Shown here: one piece after another, positions 1 to 9,743 of the stretch
Numbering within the stretch: the stretch's first letter is position 1
Layout: each line of letters starts with the position of its first letter
Assembly: GCA_012839805.1 (NCBI GenBank)
Contig: DUMU01000008.1
Location: forward strand, 56,630-120,629
Origin: Bacillota bacterium
GTDB taxonomy: Bacteria; Bacillota; Limnochordia; Limnochordales; DUMU01
Length of the DNA: 64,000 bases
Direction: 5' to 3'
Translations under genes and position numbers: made by a program
The notes under the pieces: generated by a model
Databases searched by the model: none
What the model saw: the letters and a program-made list of their open reading frames with translations, nothing else
What the model was told of the DNA's origin: nothing

Positions 1-1484
1 GAAAGCAGCCCGAAGACGCTCTCCACGTAAGGCAGGACCCCTAGGGTGAAGACCGCGGTGGCAAGGCCGTTCAGGAAGCTCCAGCCTCCCCAGGCCAGGG
101 CATGGGAGGCGTCAAAAAGCAGAGCTAGCCCTCCCATAGCCCCCGCGGCCGCCACCCCCACCAGAACTCCTACCCGAGTGATATCCGCCCGCTGGCTTCC
201 CCGGGGGAGCAGGCCGATCCACGCCAGGCTGCTCACGAGGGCGAGAACCGGAAGCGGAGAGTTCCAGCCGGCGACTCCTGCTACCAGAAGGGGATCGATA
301 ATGGCGGCCACTACTGCCAGGTGAACGTCGAAGAGCAGCAAGGCGGCTACCGGGCCGAGAGCGAGCGGGGCAAGGAACCCGGCTCCCGGCCAGGGAACGA
401 AGAGAAAGAGCCGGGCCATGGCGGCCGGTAGGAGAAGTATGACGCCCCAAAGGACGAATTGCCGGTCCGCCTGCCAGACGCGTGGGGCGTGGCGGCGCAA
501 GAAAAAGAAGGCCAGTGCGGCTAAGACCGCGGTGAAGAGGATGGCCCCTAAGAGTACCCCGTAGGTACGGCTCCCCCGGAGTAAGCCAAGGTCCTGTAAG
601 ATGGCGATGTGTTCGTCGGTGATCACGTCCCCCCGGCGAACGATCACCTGGCCTTGCTGGATGAGAAGCGGCTTGACCTGGGACATCGCTTGGGCCCGCG
701 CCTGTTCGACGCGTTCCCGGTTGAGCGCGAGGTTCGGGCGGATCACCGCCTGGGCGATGGCACTCACCACGGTACGCTCGTCACGAGACAGGCCCAGGTT
801 GTCTGCTCGCGCCGCGGCAAGCTCGCGTACCTGCGCCAGGTTGGTGGCGCTGATCCGCTCCTCCTGCATGAGGGGAAGAACCAAGTCGCGAGTCTTCTCG
901 GCCAGGTTCTTGAGCCGATCGGGACCGATACGCAGCGCGGTGCCCACCACGTTGCGGCCGAGATCGATTCGTAGCTCGTCCCTGATCTGTGACCAGACCT
1001 CGTCCACCAGGTCACTACTCTGCGGGGCGGCCTGATCCGGCGCACTACTGCTCGGGCGGCCGATCGCAGCCTCGTCCTTGCTATTCCCGCCGACGGCCGG
1101 GCTCGGGTTGGGCGGCGTGCCGGCCGTCTCGAGGCGCGCGAACAGGGCCTGGATCACTTCTCCCACACGGCGTGCCTGCTCCGGGTCGATTTCGTAGTTG
1201 GCAGGGTTGGCCACGGCGTCGAGCTCGGCCTGGCGGGCTGCTTCCTCCCGCAAGGCCTGAGTGAGCGGCCGGTTCTCGATGGTCCGCGGCGACATTACAT
1301 CGCGGCTGGCTACCTGCCCCGCCCGGAAACTGGTGCTCTCCGGCAGGACGCCTATGCCGAGCAAGAACGCGTAAAGCAGGCCAAATAGAGCGAGCAGGGC
1401 GGCTCGCCGGAGCTCGGTGCTTCTCCGGAAGGTGCGGAGGACCCGCTCCCCCAGGGAGCGGCCGGGCCACGCAACCTTCTTCAT
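1..1484 (-). CDS. pgpH: 7TM-HD phosphohydrolase PgpH/YqfF, N-terminal part (cut by window edge)
   Basis: Membrane phosphodiesterase of the PgpH family, which in Firmicutes degrades cyclic di-AMP through a C-terminal HD domain. Only about the first 494 residues are in the window, so the HD domain itself is not visible. What can be read is a basic N-terminus, a first membrane segment near residues 28-48, a long extracytoplasmic 7TMR-HDED region to about residue 290, and then several membrane helices. The ATG at 1484 overlaps the stop of the upstream phoH gene in an ATGA junction, which indicates translational coupling. The order phoH-pgpH is the usual Firmicute arrangement. The family call rests on architecture and neighbourhood. 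Confidence 0.88.
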   Translation of the reverse strand, partial: MKKVAWPGRSLGERVLRTFRRSTELRRAALLALFGLLYAFLLGIGVLPESTSFRAGQVASRDVMSPRTIENRPLTQALREEAARQAELDAVANPANYEIDPEQARRVGEVIQALFARLETAGTPPNPSPAVGGNSKDEAAIGRPSSSAPDQAAPQSSDLVDEVWSQIRDELRIDLGRNVVGTALRIGPDRLKNLAEKTRDLVLPLMQEERISATNLAQVRELAAARADNLGLSRDERTVVSAIAQAVIRPNLALNRERVEQARAQAMSQVKPLLIQQGQVIVRRGDVITDEHIAILQDLGLLRGSRTYGVLLGAILFTAVLAALAFFFLRRHAPRVWQADRQFVLWGVILLLPAAMARLFLFVPWPGAGFLAPLALGPVAALLLFDVHLAVVAAIIDPLLVAGVAGWNSPLPVLALVSSLAWIGLLPRGSQRADITRVGVLVGVAAAGAMGGLALLFDASHALAWGGWSFLNGLATAVFTLGVLPYVESVFGLL

Positions 1485-2479
1485 CCCGTCAACTCCCCGC
1501 TCCCCGCCTCTCCTCGTATGCCTTTCTCGAAGCGGTCGTAGGCCCGGATGATTCGCTGTACCAGCTCGTGGCGGACCACGTCCCGTTCGTTCAAGTAAAC
1601 GAAGGCGACCCCCTCCACTCCCCGCAGGACTTCGGTTACTTCCAGGAGCCCCGAACGTTGCCCCTTGGGCAGGTCTACCTGGGTCACGTCGCCGGTTACC
1701 ACTACTCGCGATCCAAACCCCATCCTGGTGAGGAACATCTTCATTTGCTCGGGGGTGGTGTTTTGTGCCTCGTCCAGGATGATAAAGGCATCATCGAGGG
1801 TACGTCCCCGCATGTACGCGAGCGGCGCCACCTCGATCAACCCCCGCTCCATATGTCGCTGGAAGCCTTCTGTACCCAGGGTGTCGTAGAGTGCATCGTA
1901 GAGAGGGCGCAGGTACGGGTCGACTTTCTCCTGAAGGTCTCCGGGTAGGAAGCCGAGCTTTTCCCCGGCTTCCACCGCCGGCCGGGTGAGCACGAGCCTT
2001 GCTACCTCTTTCTTCTTGAGCGCCGCTGCCGCCATGGCCACCGCCAGGTAGGTCTTTCCGGTTCCGGCCGGGCCGATGGCAAAGACCAGCGCATGATTGC
2101 GCATGGCCTCCACGTACTCCTTTTGGCCCATCGACCGTGGCACGATGGCACGCCCGCGTGCGGTCACGATCAGCACGTCGTTACTCAAGTCACTAAACTG
2201 CACGGGAGAGTCTTCGGAGGCGAGCTCCACCGCGGCCCGCACGTCCTGGGGGCTCAAGAAATCTTGTTTGCGGGACAGGGCGGCCAGGTCCTCCAGTACC
2301 CGCCGGGCGGCGGCCACTGCTTCCGCGCTGCCGAACACGGCTACCTCGTTACCACGCGGTCGGATCGCCACCCCGAATTTCTTCTCGATCAGCCGGAAGT
2401 ATTCGTCGGCAGTACCGGCAAGACGGATCGCCTCGCCATTGGTGGGCAAACGGAGTCTTGCTTCCGCAGTCTGTGTCAA
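1481..2479 (-). CDS. phoH: PhoH-family ATPase
   Basis: Cytoplasmic PhoH-like P-loop ATPase of 332 residues, normal length for the family. A KH-like N-terminal part precedes the Walker A motif GPAGTGKT at residues 136-143 and the Walker B stretch FIILDEAQ at 233-240, followed by a TGD sensor motif. The start is a TTG, preceded by a strong purine-rich ribosome site (AGGGGAGGGG). The family is tied to RNA metabolism and ribosome function, but its exact role is not settled. It sits between yqfD and pgpH and overlaps pgpH by 4 bases. Confidence 0.92.
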   Translation of the reverse strand: MTQTAEARLRLPTNGEAIRLAGTADEYFRLIEKKFGVAIRPRGNEVAVFGSAEAVAAARRVLEDLAALSRKQDFLSPQDVRAAVELASEDSPVQFSDLSNDVLIVTARGRAIVPRSMGQKEYVEAMRNHALVFAIGPAGTGKTYLAVAMAAAALKKKEVARLVLTRPAVEAGEKLGFLPGDLQEKVDPYLRPLYDALYDTLGTEGFQRHMERGLIEVAPLAYMRGRTLDDAFIILDEAQNTTPEQMKMFLTRMGFGSRVVVTGDVTQVDLPKGQRSGLLEVTEVLRGVEGVAFVYLNERDVVRHELVQRIIRAYDRFEKGIRGEAGSGELTG

Positions 2480-2521
2480 GCCTTTTATCCCCTCCCCTTA
2501 CCTTGCTTACCGGGCTCGTCC

Positions 2522-3739
2522 CTATCCTGCCGCCATGCCTTTGTCAGGCTTTTCCAGCCGCAAGCGGTAGGTTCCCAGCTCTTCGCTGGTACTCACCAAT
2601 ACCCGTGCCCTGGCGCTTCGGCCTTTTCCGTCGTCGCCGCTAACCCCGGTGTCCTCGCTCGTCTCCACCACCGGCACGCCCGGCGGCAACTGCTCACGCA
2701 CCCGGGCCCAGGCCCGGGCCAACGCCTCCTGGACGGCCTCGGCCTCCGAACGGCGAATCACCTGCTCTCGTACTTCGAATCGGCAGACCGTTATACCGGC
2801 CCAGGGTAGCCGGATCGTCCCTATGTACCCGGGGCGGATCTTCACTTCCTCTTCCCAGCTTCCTGCCCCCGATGGCCGGCTAGGGACCGGAACCATGATA
2901 CGCCAGCGACCCACCTGGATCCCGCGATGCCGGGTAACTCGTCCGGTCCGCTCCCGAAGTCGCTCTTCCAGCGGAACTATTGCTTCGGCCTCGTACCAGA
3001 CCCGGCCCCGGATGATACCTTCTGCCCGTACCGGCTTACCGTCCTCGACGCCGGCAATGAGCACCTCGCCCCGGGTCACCGGTTGTCCCCGTTCCACGCG
3101 GGGGATACCCCGCACCACCAGCGTCTCCGTGACCAGGCCGTCCTTTCGGGCCACCAGGTCCGCCGGCCCGTACCCCAAGGCCTCCGGCACGATCCGCTCG
3201 ACTGCCCGGATCTCGAGCAGCGTGCCCCGGGTCCGCACCCCCACCCAGGCCAGCTGCGGCACTCGCAGGAGCAACTGCTCCGCCAGCCGGTCGGGGTCAA
3301 TCTGCCGGCGCCGCAGGCCCGGCTCAATGCCCAGCTCCTCCAACGCCACCCGTACCCTGGTCGCCAACCCCGCCGGAACTCCCTGCACGGCGATAAACCA
3401 TATGTGACGGGTCACCAGTGCCATGATCCCCAGCGCCAGCGCGGCCCCGACCACGAAGGAAACCCTCGGCGCCAGGCGCCGAAAGAAAAAGGGCAGCCCC
3501 CCTTCCTTGAGCACTACCATTCTGAGACCCCGTTCGCGGGCAAGCTCGCGAACGAGGCCGGCGTCCGCCGGGGACGACTGGATGAGGAGCAAGTCGGGGC
3601 TGACCCTTTCCACGTGCGCCAGATAACGACGACGAGCAAGCAAGGCATTGAGAAGCTCCTCCGGCCTGCCGCCGCTCAGAGCGATTATAGCATAACCCTC
3701 GATCCGCCTCCAGAAGGTGCTAGCGGCCAGAGCCCTCAC
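2522..3739 (-). CDS. yqfD: Sporulation protein YqfD
   Basis: Protein of 405 residues matching the YqfD sporulation family. The N-terminal cytoplasmic part contains a recognisable EGYAII-type opening. One membrane segment lies at about residues 92-113, and a long extracytoplasmic part follows that carries the repeated charged strands typical of the family (for example EVREQVIRRSEAEA near residue 320). YqfD belongs to the mother-cell sigma-E programme in Bacillus; its biochemical role is unknown. It overlaps the 3' end of yqfC by 20 bases, so the two are translated together. Family membership is recognised from sequence pattern and from the conserved yqfC-yqfD-phoH order. Confidence 0.9.
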   Translation of the reverse strand: MRALAASTFWRRIEGYAIIALSGGRPEELLNALLARRRYLAHVERVSPDLLLIQSSPADAGLVRELARERGLRMVVLKEGGLPFFFRRLAPRVSFVVGAALALGIMALVTRHIWFIAVQGVPAGLATRVRVALEELGIEPGLRRRQIDPDRLAEQLLLRVPQLAWVGVRTRGTLLEIRAVERIVPEALGYGPADLVARKDGLVTETLVVRGIPRVERGQPVTRGEVLIAGVEDGKPVRAEGIIRGRVWYEAEAIVPLEERLRERTGRVTRHRGIQVGRWRIMVPVPSRPSGAGSWEEEVKIRPGYIGTIRLPWAGITVCRFEVREQVIRRSEAEAVQEALARAWARVREQLPPGVPVVETSEDTGVSGDDGKGRSARARVLVSTSEELGTYRLRLEKPDKGMAAG

Positions 3740-4073
3740 CCCCCGGGCGTGACAGCATTACCACCGACTCGATCATCCCCTCGATCCATACCTCCTCCGG
3801 CAGGAGCAGGGCCAGGCGAAGGCGCCGGCCACTCACCTCCACCTCGCCTTCACTAGTTCGGAGTCTCACCCGGTCGCGAGCACAATGTAGGAGCCCGTGG
3901 TGGTTCTCTATGTGAACTTCCTGCGTCCCCAGCATGGTGATGCGGGGCAGATCGAGCAGTACGTCTGCCGGGAGTTCACTCAAGGTTGCCGCGGCGCGGC
4001 GCCAGCGGTTCGACCGCGTAGCCTTCACGCTCCTCGCCAGGCCGGTTCCCCTCACTCTCTTCCCATGCTGCAC
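3720..4073 (-). CDS. yqfC: Sporulation protein YqfC
   Basis: Small protein (117 residues as drawn) of the YqfC/YabP group. The core ELPADVLLDLPRITMLG followed by VHIENHHGLL is the family signature. The first 25 residues are not conserved, and in-frame GTG codons about 10 and 17 codons downstream are plausible alternative starts, because the ATG at 4073 lacks a good ribosome site. The gene follows a terminator-like hairpin after rpsU and overlaps yqfD, so it probably has its own sporulation promoter. I could not identify convincing sigma-E boxes upstream. Confidence 0.85.
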   Translation of the reverse strand: MQHGKRVRGTGLARSVKATRSNRWRRAAATLSELPADVLLDLPRITMLGTQEVHIENHHGLLHCARDRVRLRTSEGEVEVSGRRLRLALLLPEEVWIEGMIESVVMLSRPGGEGSGR

Positions 4074-4144
4074 CCGTACCCATACCCGCGCGCATGGCTC
4101 TCTGCCATCTTTATTCCGCTAAAGGAAAGGCAAGAAGCAAAGAA

Positions 4145-4165
4145 CCCGGGGCGTTAAACCCCGGG
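4145..4165 (-). terminator. Terminator hairpin after rpsU
   Basis: A perfect 7-bp CCCGGGG/CCCCGGG stem with a 7-base loop lies 49 bases past the rpsU stop. On the minus strand it is followed by a moderately T-rich tail (TTCTTTGCTTCTT). It separates rpsU from the sporulation gene yqfC. The weak tail means partial read-through is possible. Confidence 0.6.
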
Positions 4166-4213
4166 CTCCTGGTCAGTTAGCCCATGTCCTCCGGTCGCTT
4201 CGCGGACTCCCTG

Positions 4214-4393
4214 TCAAATCCGTTCCCGCTTGCGACGGGCCGCCTGCGACTTTTTCTTGCGCCGCACGCTCGGCTTCTCATAGTGCTCCCGCTTGCGTAG
4301 CTCGGCCAAGATGCCAGATTTCTGGCACTCTCGCTTGAAGCGCCGCAGCGCCTGGTCGAAGGATTCGTCCTTACCGATCCGCACCTCTGCCAA
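4214..4393 (-). CDS. rpsU: 30S ribosomal protein S21
   Basis: Small-subunit ribosomal protein S21, 59 residues, which is the expected size. It has the family pattern [21 protein letters not shown] followed by a lysine/arginine-rich C-terminus. I place the start at a TTG (4393). It sits 7 bases after a GGAGG ribosome site and gives the canonical MAEVR opening; the upstream in-frame ATG at 4417 would add eight glycine-rich residues and lies upstream of that site. It lies downstream of the HIT gene and upstream of a terminator hairpin. Confidence 0.93.
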   Translation of the reverse strand: MAEVRIGKDESFDQALRRFKRECQKSGILAELRKREHYEKPSVRRKKKSQAARRKRERI

Positions 4394-4475
4394 CCCTGCT
4401 CCCTCCCCCCGTCCCATCGGGGTTCGAGCCGAGTACCCTGCGATGAGAAAAATCGGTGCCGGACAGGGAACCTGC

Positions 4476-4898
4476 TCAACCGGGGGGCCAGCGCAACGCC
4501 CGCCCGCCCAGTATATGCAGATGAAGGTGGTGAACGGTCTGCCCCGCCTCCCCGCGCACGTTGACGACCAGCCGATAGCCCCGCTCCGCCACTCCTAGTC
4601 TTCGCGCCACCTCGACCGCTACCAGGATAAGATGCCCGGCCAGCCCCCGGTCGGCGGCGGTCAGGTGGTCGAGGCTCTCGATGTGCCGGCGGGGGATGAT
4701 GAGTGCGTGAACCGGCGCCTGCGGATGGGCGTCTTCGAAGCCCAGTACTTCGCCATCCTCGTAGAGGAGCCGGGCCGGCAACTCGCCGCGAACGATGCGG
4801 CAGAAGGGACAAGGAGCCGCCTCCGCCGTCTTTACATTCTCCTCGCCGGAGGACTTTCCTTCTTCGTCCTCGTACTTCACGTCCGGATCCATTTTCAT
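4476..4898 (-). CDS. Histidine triad (HIT/HinT) nucleotide-binding protein
   Basis: Protein of 140 residues in the HinT branch of the HIT superfamily, purine nucleoside phosphoramidate hydrolases. The catalytic H-x-H-x-H triad is at residues 124-128 within [15 protein letters not shown] pair at residues 30-33 matches the zinc-binding cysteines of HinT. The first 28 residues are acidic and not conserved, so the true start could be internal. HIT genes sit next to rpsU in many Firmicutes, as here. The physiological substrate is not known. Confidence 0.9.
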   Translation of the reverse strand: MKMDPDVKYEDEEGKSSGEENVKTAEAAPCPFCRIVRGELPARLLYEDGEVLGFEDAHPQAPVHALIIPRRHIESLDHLTAADRGLAGHLILVAVEVARRLGVAERGYRLVVNVRGEAGQTVHHLHLHILGGRALRWPPG

Positions 4899-4992
4899 AC
4901 TGCCCCCTATGGTGCCCGGAGCCGGCGGTTCCGGCCGGCGCCGCCCTCAGTACCCAACCCGAGCCATCTTGTCCCGTACACCATCATCAGAA

Positions 4993-5958
4993 TCACAGGA
5001 ACGACAGTAACCACCCCAGAAACGGTAACTGGACGAGGCTCGCGAGTACCGTAACCACCACGCCGCTCGTGGCCATGGAGGTATCTGCTCCCAGAGCTTC
5101 GGCAAAGAGGGCGGTTATCATCATGGTCGGCATGGCCGCCTCGACCACTATTACTTTGGCCATGTCACTCCCCGCCGGCAAGAGGCCGGCGGCGAAGAGC
5201 GTCGCCAGAGCCGGCAGGACCGCCAGGCGCAGGATCGCTACTACTCCACCCGCTCGCCAGCGGGTGCCCTTACCACCGAGTCTGGCCACGAGGCTCCCCA
5301 CCTGCAGCAGGGCAAGCGGTACCGTTACTTGTCCTAATCTGTCGAGCGGCGAAAGAAGCCACGCGGGAACTCTGACCCCGGCCACCACCAGCACCGTACC
5401 GGCCAGCAGCGCGAGAAAGTTGGGGTTAAGAAGAGCCCTTCGCCAGCCGTTCACCGCGAGCTTGGGTGGGCCGGCGCCCGGGCCGCTCCCGGCGTAGTGC
5501 CCTTGCATTATCCGGACGCCAACGGTCCAGAAAACCAGGGTAGTCCCGAAGTCGTAGAGCACCACGAAGGGGACGGCGGTGGGGCCGACCAGCGCCAGGC
5601 TCACGGGGAGGCCGAGAAAGATGGTGTTGGGGAAGGCGCAGGCGGCTGCGAACGCGCCGCCGGCCAGAGGGTCTAAGTGCAGCCACCGGGCCACGATGAG
5701 ACCCAAAGCGAGGCCGGCCAGCGCCAGCCCGACCGCCACTCCTGCGACCCCGAGGCTTCCGGCCAGCATGTCTTGGGAGAGACGCGAAACAGTGTTGACA
5801 AAGATGAGGGCGGGGATAGTGAGGCGGTAGAGCAGCTGGGAGAGGGCTTCGTCGGTGGCAGAACCTATCCATCCGAGCCGCCGGGCCACATACCCGATGC
5901 CGCCCAGGGTGAGGAAAAGGAAGAGCGGGGGCAAAGCCGCGCGCCAACTTTGGATCAT
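4993..5958 (-). CDS. AEC-family (auxin efflux carrier-like) transporter
   Basis: Integral membrane protein of 321 residues, almost entirely hydrophobic, with about ten membrane segments. Motifs typical of the auxin efflux carrier superfamily are present, including FPNTIFLGLP in the first half and EAAMPTMMITALFAE in the second. Substrate cannot be predicted; bacterial members often move small organic acids. The ATG at 5958 overlaps the mtaB stop in an ATGA junction, which favours it over an in-frame GTG four codons upstream. It appears to be the last gene of the hrcA heat-shock operon. Confidence 0.85.
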   Translation of the reverse strand: MIQSWRAALPPLFLFLTLGGIGYVARRLGWIGSATDEALSQLLYRLTIPALIFVNTVSRLSQDMLAGSLGVAGVAVGLALAGLALGLIVARWLHLDPLAGGAFAAACAFPNTIFLGLPVSLALVGPTAVPFVVLYDFGTTLVFWTVGVRIMQGHYAGSGPGAGPPKLAVNGWRRALLNPNFLALLAGTVLVVAGVRVPAWLLSPLDRLGQVTVPLALLQVGSLVARLGGKGTRWRAGGVVAILRLAVLPALATLFAAGLLPAGSDMAKVIVVEAAMPTMMITALFAEALGADTSMATSGVVVTVLASLVQLPFLGWLLSFL

Positions 5959-7454
5959 GCTGACCGGCACACCGCCTCGAGGCCTCCGGCGTCTGCCCCG
6001 GTTACGTCGACCTGGATGAGAGAACGAGCCGGCGGTCTGGATCTTTCCTCCGATTCGTCCGGTGCGTCCGGACGGCCCGGCTCGCCGGGACGCACCCTCA
6101 CTCTGACGTAGGTGCGGGTCAGTCCGATGAGCGCCCGCCCGGCCGGGTCTTCCTCCTCGATGAGTACTTCCACCTGCCGTCCGACGAACCGGCGGTGGTA
6201 GCTCTCGGCCAGTTCACGGCCGAGCCGGATCAACTCACGCGCTCTTTCCTCTCGCACGGCCTTTTCCACCTGGTCTGGATAGCGGGCGGCGGGCGTCCCC
6301 TCCCGGGGCGAGAAGGGGAAGACATGCAGGCGGCTCCAACCGACGTCCTGGCAGAGCGAAACCGTGCGGGCGAACGCGGCCTCGGTCTCCCCGGGGAAAC
6401 CGGTGATGATATCAGTCGTCAGGGCCACCTCCGGCCAGATCCGGCGCAGGCGCTCGGCGAGCCGGCGCACCTGGTCGGCACGGTAGCGCCGTCGCATCCG
6501 TTTCAGGATGTCATCGTCCCCCGACTGAACCGGAAGATGGAAGTGCGGGCAAAAAGCCGGCGTTTCCTCGAGGACCTGCAGCAGGTCGTCGGTAACCTCG
6601 TTCGGATGCAGAGACGAAAGACGCAAGCGGGTAAGCCCCGGCACCTTCCCTACCTCGCGGACCAGACGCGCGAGAGTCCATTCGCCAGGCAGGTCTTCGC
6701 CGTACCCGGCCAGGTGAACTCCGGTCAAAACGATCTCCTGGTACCCGGCCGCCACCAGCTGGCGAACTTCCTCCCTCACCGCCTCCGGCGGCCGGCTCCG
6801 GCCCGGTCCCCGCAAATGGGGAATGATGCAGTACGAACAGAAGAGGGAACACCCGTCCTGGATTTTCACCACCGCCCGGGTATGCCGGGTGAACGCGGTG
6901 GGAAGTTCCTCATAGTCGCGGAGCCGGTAAACCGGATGAACTCTCGTCTCCGCCCCGGCACTCCCTCCATCTCTGTTTCCCTGTCCGTCTCCGTCCCCAT
7001 CTCCCTCTCCGTCTCCGGCCATGCTTATCCGGGCCGCCATCTGCTGGTCGAGCCAGTCCGGTATCCGGGCGCGCCCGCCGGTTCCGATTACCAACCGTAC
7101 CCCCGGCAGCGAGGCGACGGTGGCGGCGGCCCGCTGGCTGTAGCAGCCCATCACCACGATGACGGCCTGCGGGTTTTGGTGGTGGAGGCGGCGGATCAGC
7201 TGGCGGCTCTTTTTCTCACTGGTCGCGGTTACCGCGCAAGTGTTGACACAATAGGCATCGGCCGGTTCATCGGCTTCGACGCAGACGTACCCCCGCCGCC
7301 TGAGCTCGGTGCCGAGGGCATCCAGTTCATACTGATTCACTTTACAGCCCAAAGCTACCAGCCCCACCCGGACGGGCGGTGAACTTTCCGTTGCGGCGGC
7401 AACCCGGTGCTGGCCAGCCTTTTTCAGGGTAGCTTCGTTCACCTTTGGCTTCAA
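5955..7454 (-). CDS. mtaB: tRNA t6A37 methylthiotransferase MtaB
   Basis: Radical-SAM methylthiotransferase that converts t6A37 to ms2t6A37 in tRNAs reading ANN codons. The N-terminal UPF0004 domain has its cluster cysteines at 37, 73 and 104 (LGCKVNQYE, NTCAV, MGCYSQ). The radical-SAM CxxxCxxC is at residues 202, 206 and 209, and a C-terminal TRAM region follows. The total of 499 residues is longer than usual because a Gly/Asp-rich insertion at residues 147-166 lies between the two domains, encoded by a hexanucleotide-like repeat. The start is a TTG; an internal GTG five codons in is an alternative. It lies 8 bases after prmA. Confidence 0.93.
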   Translation of the reverse strand: MKPKVNEATLKKAGQHRVAAATESSPPVRVGLVALGCKVNQYELDALGTELRRRGYVCVEADEPADAYCVNTCAVTATSEKKSRQLIRRLHHQNPQAVIVVMGCYSQRAAATVASLPGVRLVIGTGGRARIPDWLDQQMAARISMAGDGEGDGDGDGQGNRDGGSAGAETRVHPVYRLRDYEELPTAFTRHTRAVVKIQDGCSLFCSYCIIPHLRGPGRSRPPEAVREEVRQLVAAGYQEIVLTGVHLAGYGEDLPGEWTLARLVREVGKVPGLTRLRLSSLHPNEVTDDLLQVLEETPAFCPHFHLPVQSGDDDILKRMRRRYRADQVRRLAERLRRIWPEVALTTDIITGFPGETEAAFARTVSLCQDVGWSRLHVFPFSPREGTPAARYPDQVEKAVREERARELIRLGRELAESYHRRFVGRQVEVLIEEEDPAGRALIGLTRTYVRVRVRPGEPGRPDAPDESEERSRPPARSLIQVDVTGADAGGLEAVCRSA

Positions 7455-7462
7455 CCTTTCGA

Positions 7463-8491
7463 TCAGCCGGCTCTACTCGCGCCCCGGGCGCGAACGGCCC
7501 TCCATTCACCGTCGGCCCGCCACTCCACCACCGAGTAGCCGGCCGCGGTGAGCGCCGCCTCCACCTCGTGCGCCTTGCTGTTGATGATGCCCGACCCGAG
7601 GAAAGTGCCCTCCGGAGCAAGGAGCCATGGGAGGTCGGCGGCGAGCGAGACGAGCACGTCGGCCAGGATGTTCGCCACCACGACATCGAATGGACCCGGA
7701 CGAGGCCGGGCACGGGCGCCGGGGTCGCCGGCCCGTGGACGGGCGGCGCCCGGCCGTAGACTCTCCCAGCTCCCGTTGATGAATCGCACCCGGGGCTTTG
7801 ATCCCAGCCCCTGCTCTTCGCGTAGCCGGGCCAGCCGGCGCCGGTTGGCGTGCCAGTTTTGCCTGGCCACCCGGCAGGCGACCGGATCGATGTCCAGCGC
7901 TACTACTTCGGACGCCCCGAGGGCGAGGCCGGCCAAAGTCAGAATACCGGAGCCACAACCGGCGTCAAGCAGCCGGTGGCCGGGCATCACCACCTCTTCC
8001 AGCAGCTCGACGGCGAGGCGGGTGGTCGGGTGCTGGCCGGTACCGAAAGCTTGCCCGGGGTCGAGAACCAGGCGAATGCGACCGCCAAACTCGTCACGGG
8101 GCGGAATCTCCCAGCTCGGGCAGACGATGAACCGTCTCCCTACCGGTAGGGGGCGGTAATACTGTTTCCAGCTTTCGGCCCAAGCTTCCTCGGGGATACG
8201 GTCGATTTCGACCCGGACATCACCGGGGTTGAGGCCAAACTCAGACAGCTGCCGGGTCCACGCGAGGATGTCATCCGCCACGGGCGGGTGCTCAGGGGGG
8301 AAGTAGGCCACCACTACGACAGGAAGCTCTTCTCTGGCCCGGTCCCCGGCCTCGTCTCTGGCTTCGTCTCGTATCTCGACTCCCCCCGCTCCTAGTCGTT
8401 GCAGGTGGTATGATACGGCCTCCACCGCCTCGGGGGTTGTATGTACTGCTATACGGAGGTACTCCACGGGTGGAGGCGGACCGGCTTTCAT
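7463..8491 (-). CDS. prmA: Ribosomal protein L11 methyltransferase
   Basis: SAM-dependent methyltransferase that trimethylates ribosomal protein L11; 342 residues. The PrmA signature [14 protein letters not shown] is followed by the SAM-binding motif [11 protein letters not shown] and the catalytic-region motif [10 protein letters not shown]. An arginine/proline/glycine-rich insertion of about 15 residues precedes the last motif and lengthens the protein. The start ATG overlaps the dnaJ stop by 4 bases. Placement directly after dnaJ is common in Firmicutes and makes it part of the heat-shock operon. Confidence 0.95.
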   Translation of the reverse strand: MKAGPPPPVEYLRIAVHTTPEAVEAVSYHLQRLGAGGVEIRDEARDEAGDRAREELPVVVVAYFPPEHPPVADDILAWTRQLSEFGLNPGDVRVEIDRIPEEAWAESWKQYYRPLPVGRRFIVCPSWEIPPRDEFGGRIRLVLDPGQAFGTGQHPTTRLAVELLEEVVMPGHRLLDAGCGSGILTLAGLALGASEVVALDIDPVACRVARQNWHANRRRLARLREEQGLGSKPRVRFINGSWESLRPGAARPRAGDPGARARPRPGPFDVVVANILADVLVSLAADLPWLLAPEGTFLGSGIINSKAHEVEAALTAAGYSVVEWRADGEWRAVRARGASRAG

Positions 8492-9699
8492 CCGGCTTCA
8501 CCGGCGCCTTCAGAAGCGTTACCCGGCTGGAAGTGGCTGCGTATCCGGCCGAAGATCCCTTCGTCCCGCTCGCGGCCGTTTTTTCCCCACTCCGCCTCGA
8601 ATTCCCGCAAAAGTTCCCGCTGGCGAGGGGAAAGCCGGGTGGGTGTCACGACGCGTACCTGCACCAGCAGATCTCCCCGTCCCGAGCCCCGCACCCGGGG
8701 CACCCCCAAACCCCGTAGCCGGAACACCTGGCCGGTTTGGGTTCCCTCCGGGATCCGCACGGTCTCTTTCTTCCCCTCCAGAGTCTCAACCTGCACCTCG
8801 GCTCCCAGGGCGGCCTGCACGAAGCTGATGGGGATCTCAGTCCGCAGATCATCACCTTCCCGCCGGAACGTGGAGTGGGGACGCACGTTGATATAGACGT
8901 AGAGGTCGCCGGGGGGACCGCCGTTCAAGCCGGCTTCGCCCTCTCCCGCGACGCGCACCCGGTCGCCGGTATCCACCCCGGCGGGAATGCGGACGCGGAT
9001 CTGGCGACGCCGGTGGACGACCCCCTGGCCGTGGCATTCCCGGCAGGGCGACGTGATCACCCGTCCCTGGCCCCGGCACCGGGGACAGGTCTGGCTTACC
9101 ACCATCCGCCCGAAAGGGGTGAACCTTTCTTGCTGAATCTGGCCCCGCCCCCGGCAGGCCGGGCAGGTCTCGGGTGAGGAACCCGGCTCGGCGCGCCGGC
9201 CGCCACAACGCGGGCATATCTCCAGGCGAGGAACTTCCAGCTGGACCTCCGTTCCGAAGACCGCGTCCTCCAGGTCGAGAGTGAGGTCGTAGCGCAGATC
9301 ATCGCCGGGAATGGGCTCGTTGGCCCCGGGCCGGCCCCGGCCGCCTCCGAAGAAGAGGTCGAAGAGGTCGCCGAGACCGAGATCTTCGAAGTTGATGTCG
9401 AAGCCGCCGGCGCCAAACGGCCAGCCGGGCCCGCCCGGGCTACCGGCGCCCGGGGCGCCCGCGCCGGTGCCCCGGGTGAACGCTTCATGTCCGAAACGGT
9501 CGTACTGCGCCCGCAACTGCGGATCGGAAAGGACCCGGTAAGCCTCGGTCGCCTCCTTGAATTTCTCGGCGGCCTGGGGATCGTCCTTGTTCAGGTCGGG
9601 GTGGTACTGGCGTACCAGGCGCCGGTACGCTTTCTTGATGTCATCCAGGGAGGCGTTCCGTTCCACCCCCAGCACTTGGTAGTAATCCCGTTCGGCCAA
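8488..9699 (-). CDS. dnaJ: Chaperone protein DnaJ
   Basis: Hsp40 co-chaperone of DnaK, 403 residues. The J domain with the HPD motif (YHPDLNKDD) is at the N-terminus, followed by a long Gly/Phe-rich linker, the zinc-binding region and the substrate-binding C-terminal domains. All eight zinc cysteines are present, but the first repeat reads CPRCGGRR, so its last glycine is replaced by arginine; the other three repeats fit CxxCxGxG. Translation probably starts at a TTG. The gene is downstream of dnaK and shares a 4-base overlap with prmA. Confidence 0.96.
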   Translation of the reverse strand: MAERDYYQVLGVERNASLDDIKKAYRRLVRQYHPDLNKDDPQAAEKFKEATEAYRVLSDPQLRAQYDRFGHEAFTRGTGAGAPGAGSPGGPGWPFGAGGFDINFEDLGLGDLFDLFFGGGRGRPGANEPIPGDDLRYDLTLDLEDAVFGTEVQLEVPRLEICPRCGGRRAEPGSSPETCPACRGRGQIQQERFTPFGRMVVSQTCPRCRGQGRVITSPCRECHGQGVVHRRRQIRVRIPAGVDTGDRVRVAGEGEAGLNGGPPGDLYVYINVRPHSTFRREGDDLRTEIPISFVQAALGAEVQVETLEGKKETVRIPEGTQTGQVFRLRGLGVPRVRGSGRGDLLVQVRVVTPTRLSPRQRELLREFEAEWGKNGRERDEGIFGRIRSHFQPGNASEGAGEAG

Positions 9700-9743
9700 C
9701 CGCTTCTTCTCCCTCCCGCGCTTGCCGCTCGTGCCTCCACTCG

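Noticed and set aside
4212..4217. TTGACA overlapping the rpsU stop codon as a promoter for yqfC
   Set aside because: No -10 hexamer is found at 16-18 bases downstream (CCGGAG), and a terminator hairpin follows.
4177..4812. 211-codon minus-strand frame across rpsU and the HIT gene
   Set aside because: Out of frame with both real genes and rich in Arg/Pro/Gly, as expected for a shadow frame.
6195..7382. 395-codon plus-strand frame opposite mtaB
   Set aside because: Antisense shadow of mtaB with no family resemblance.
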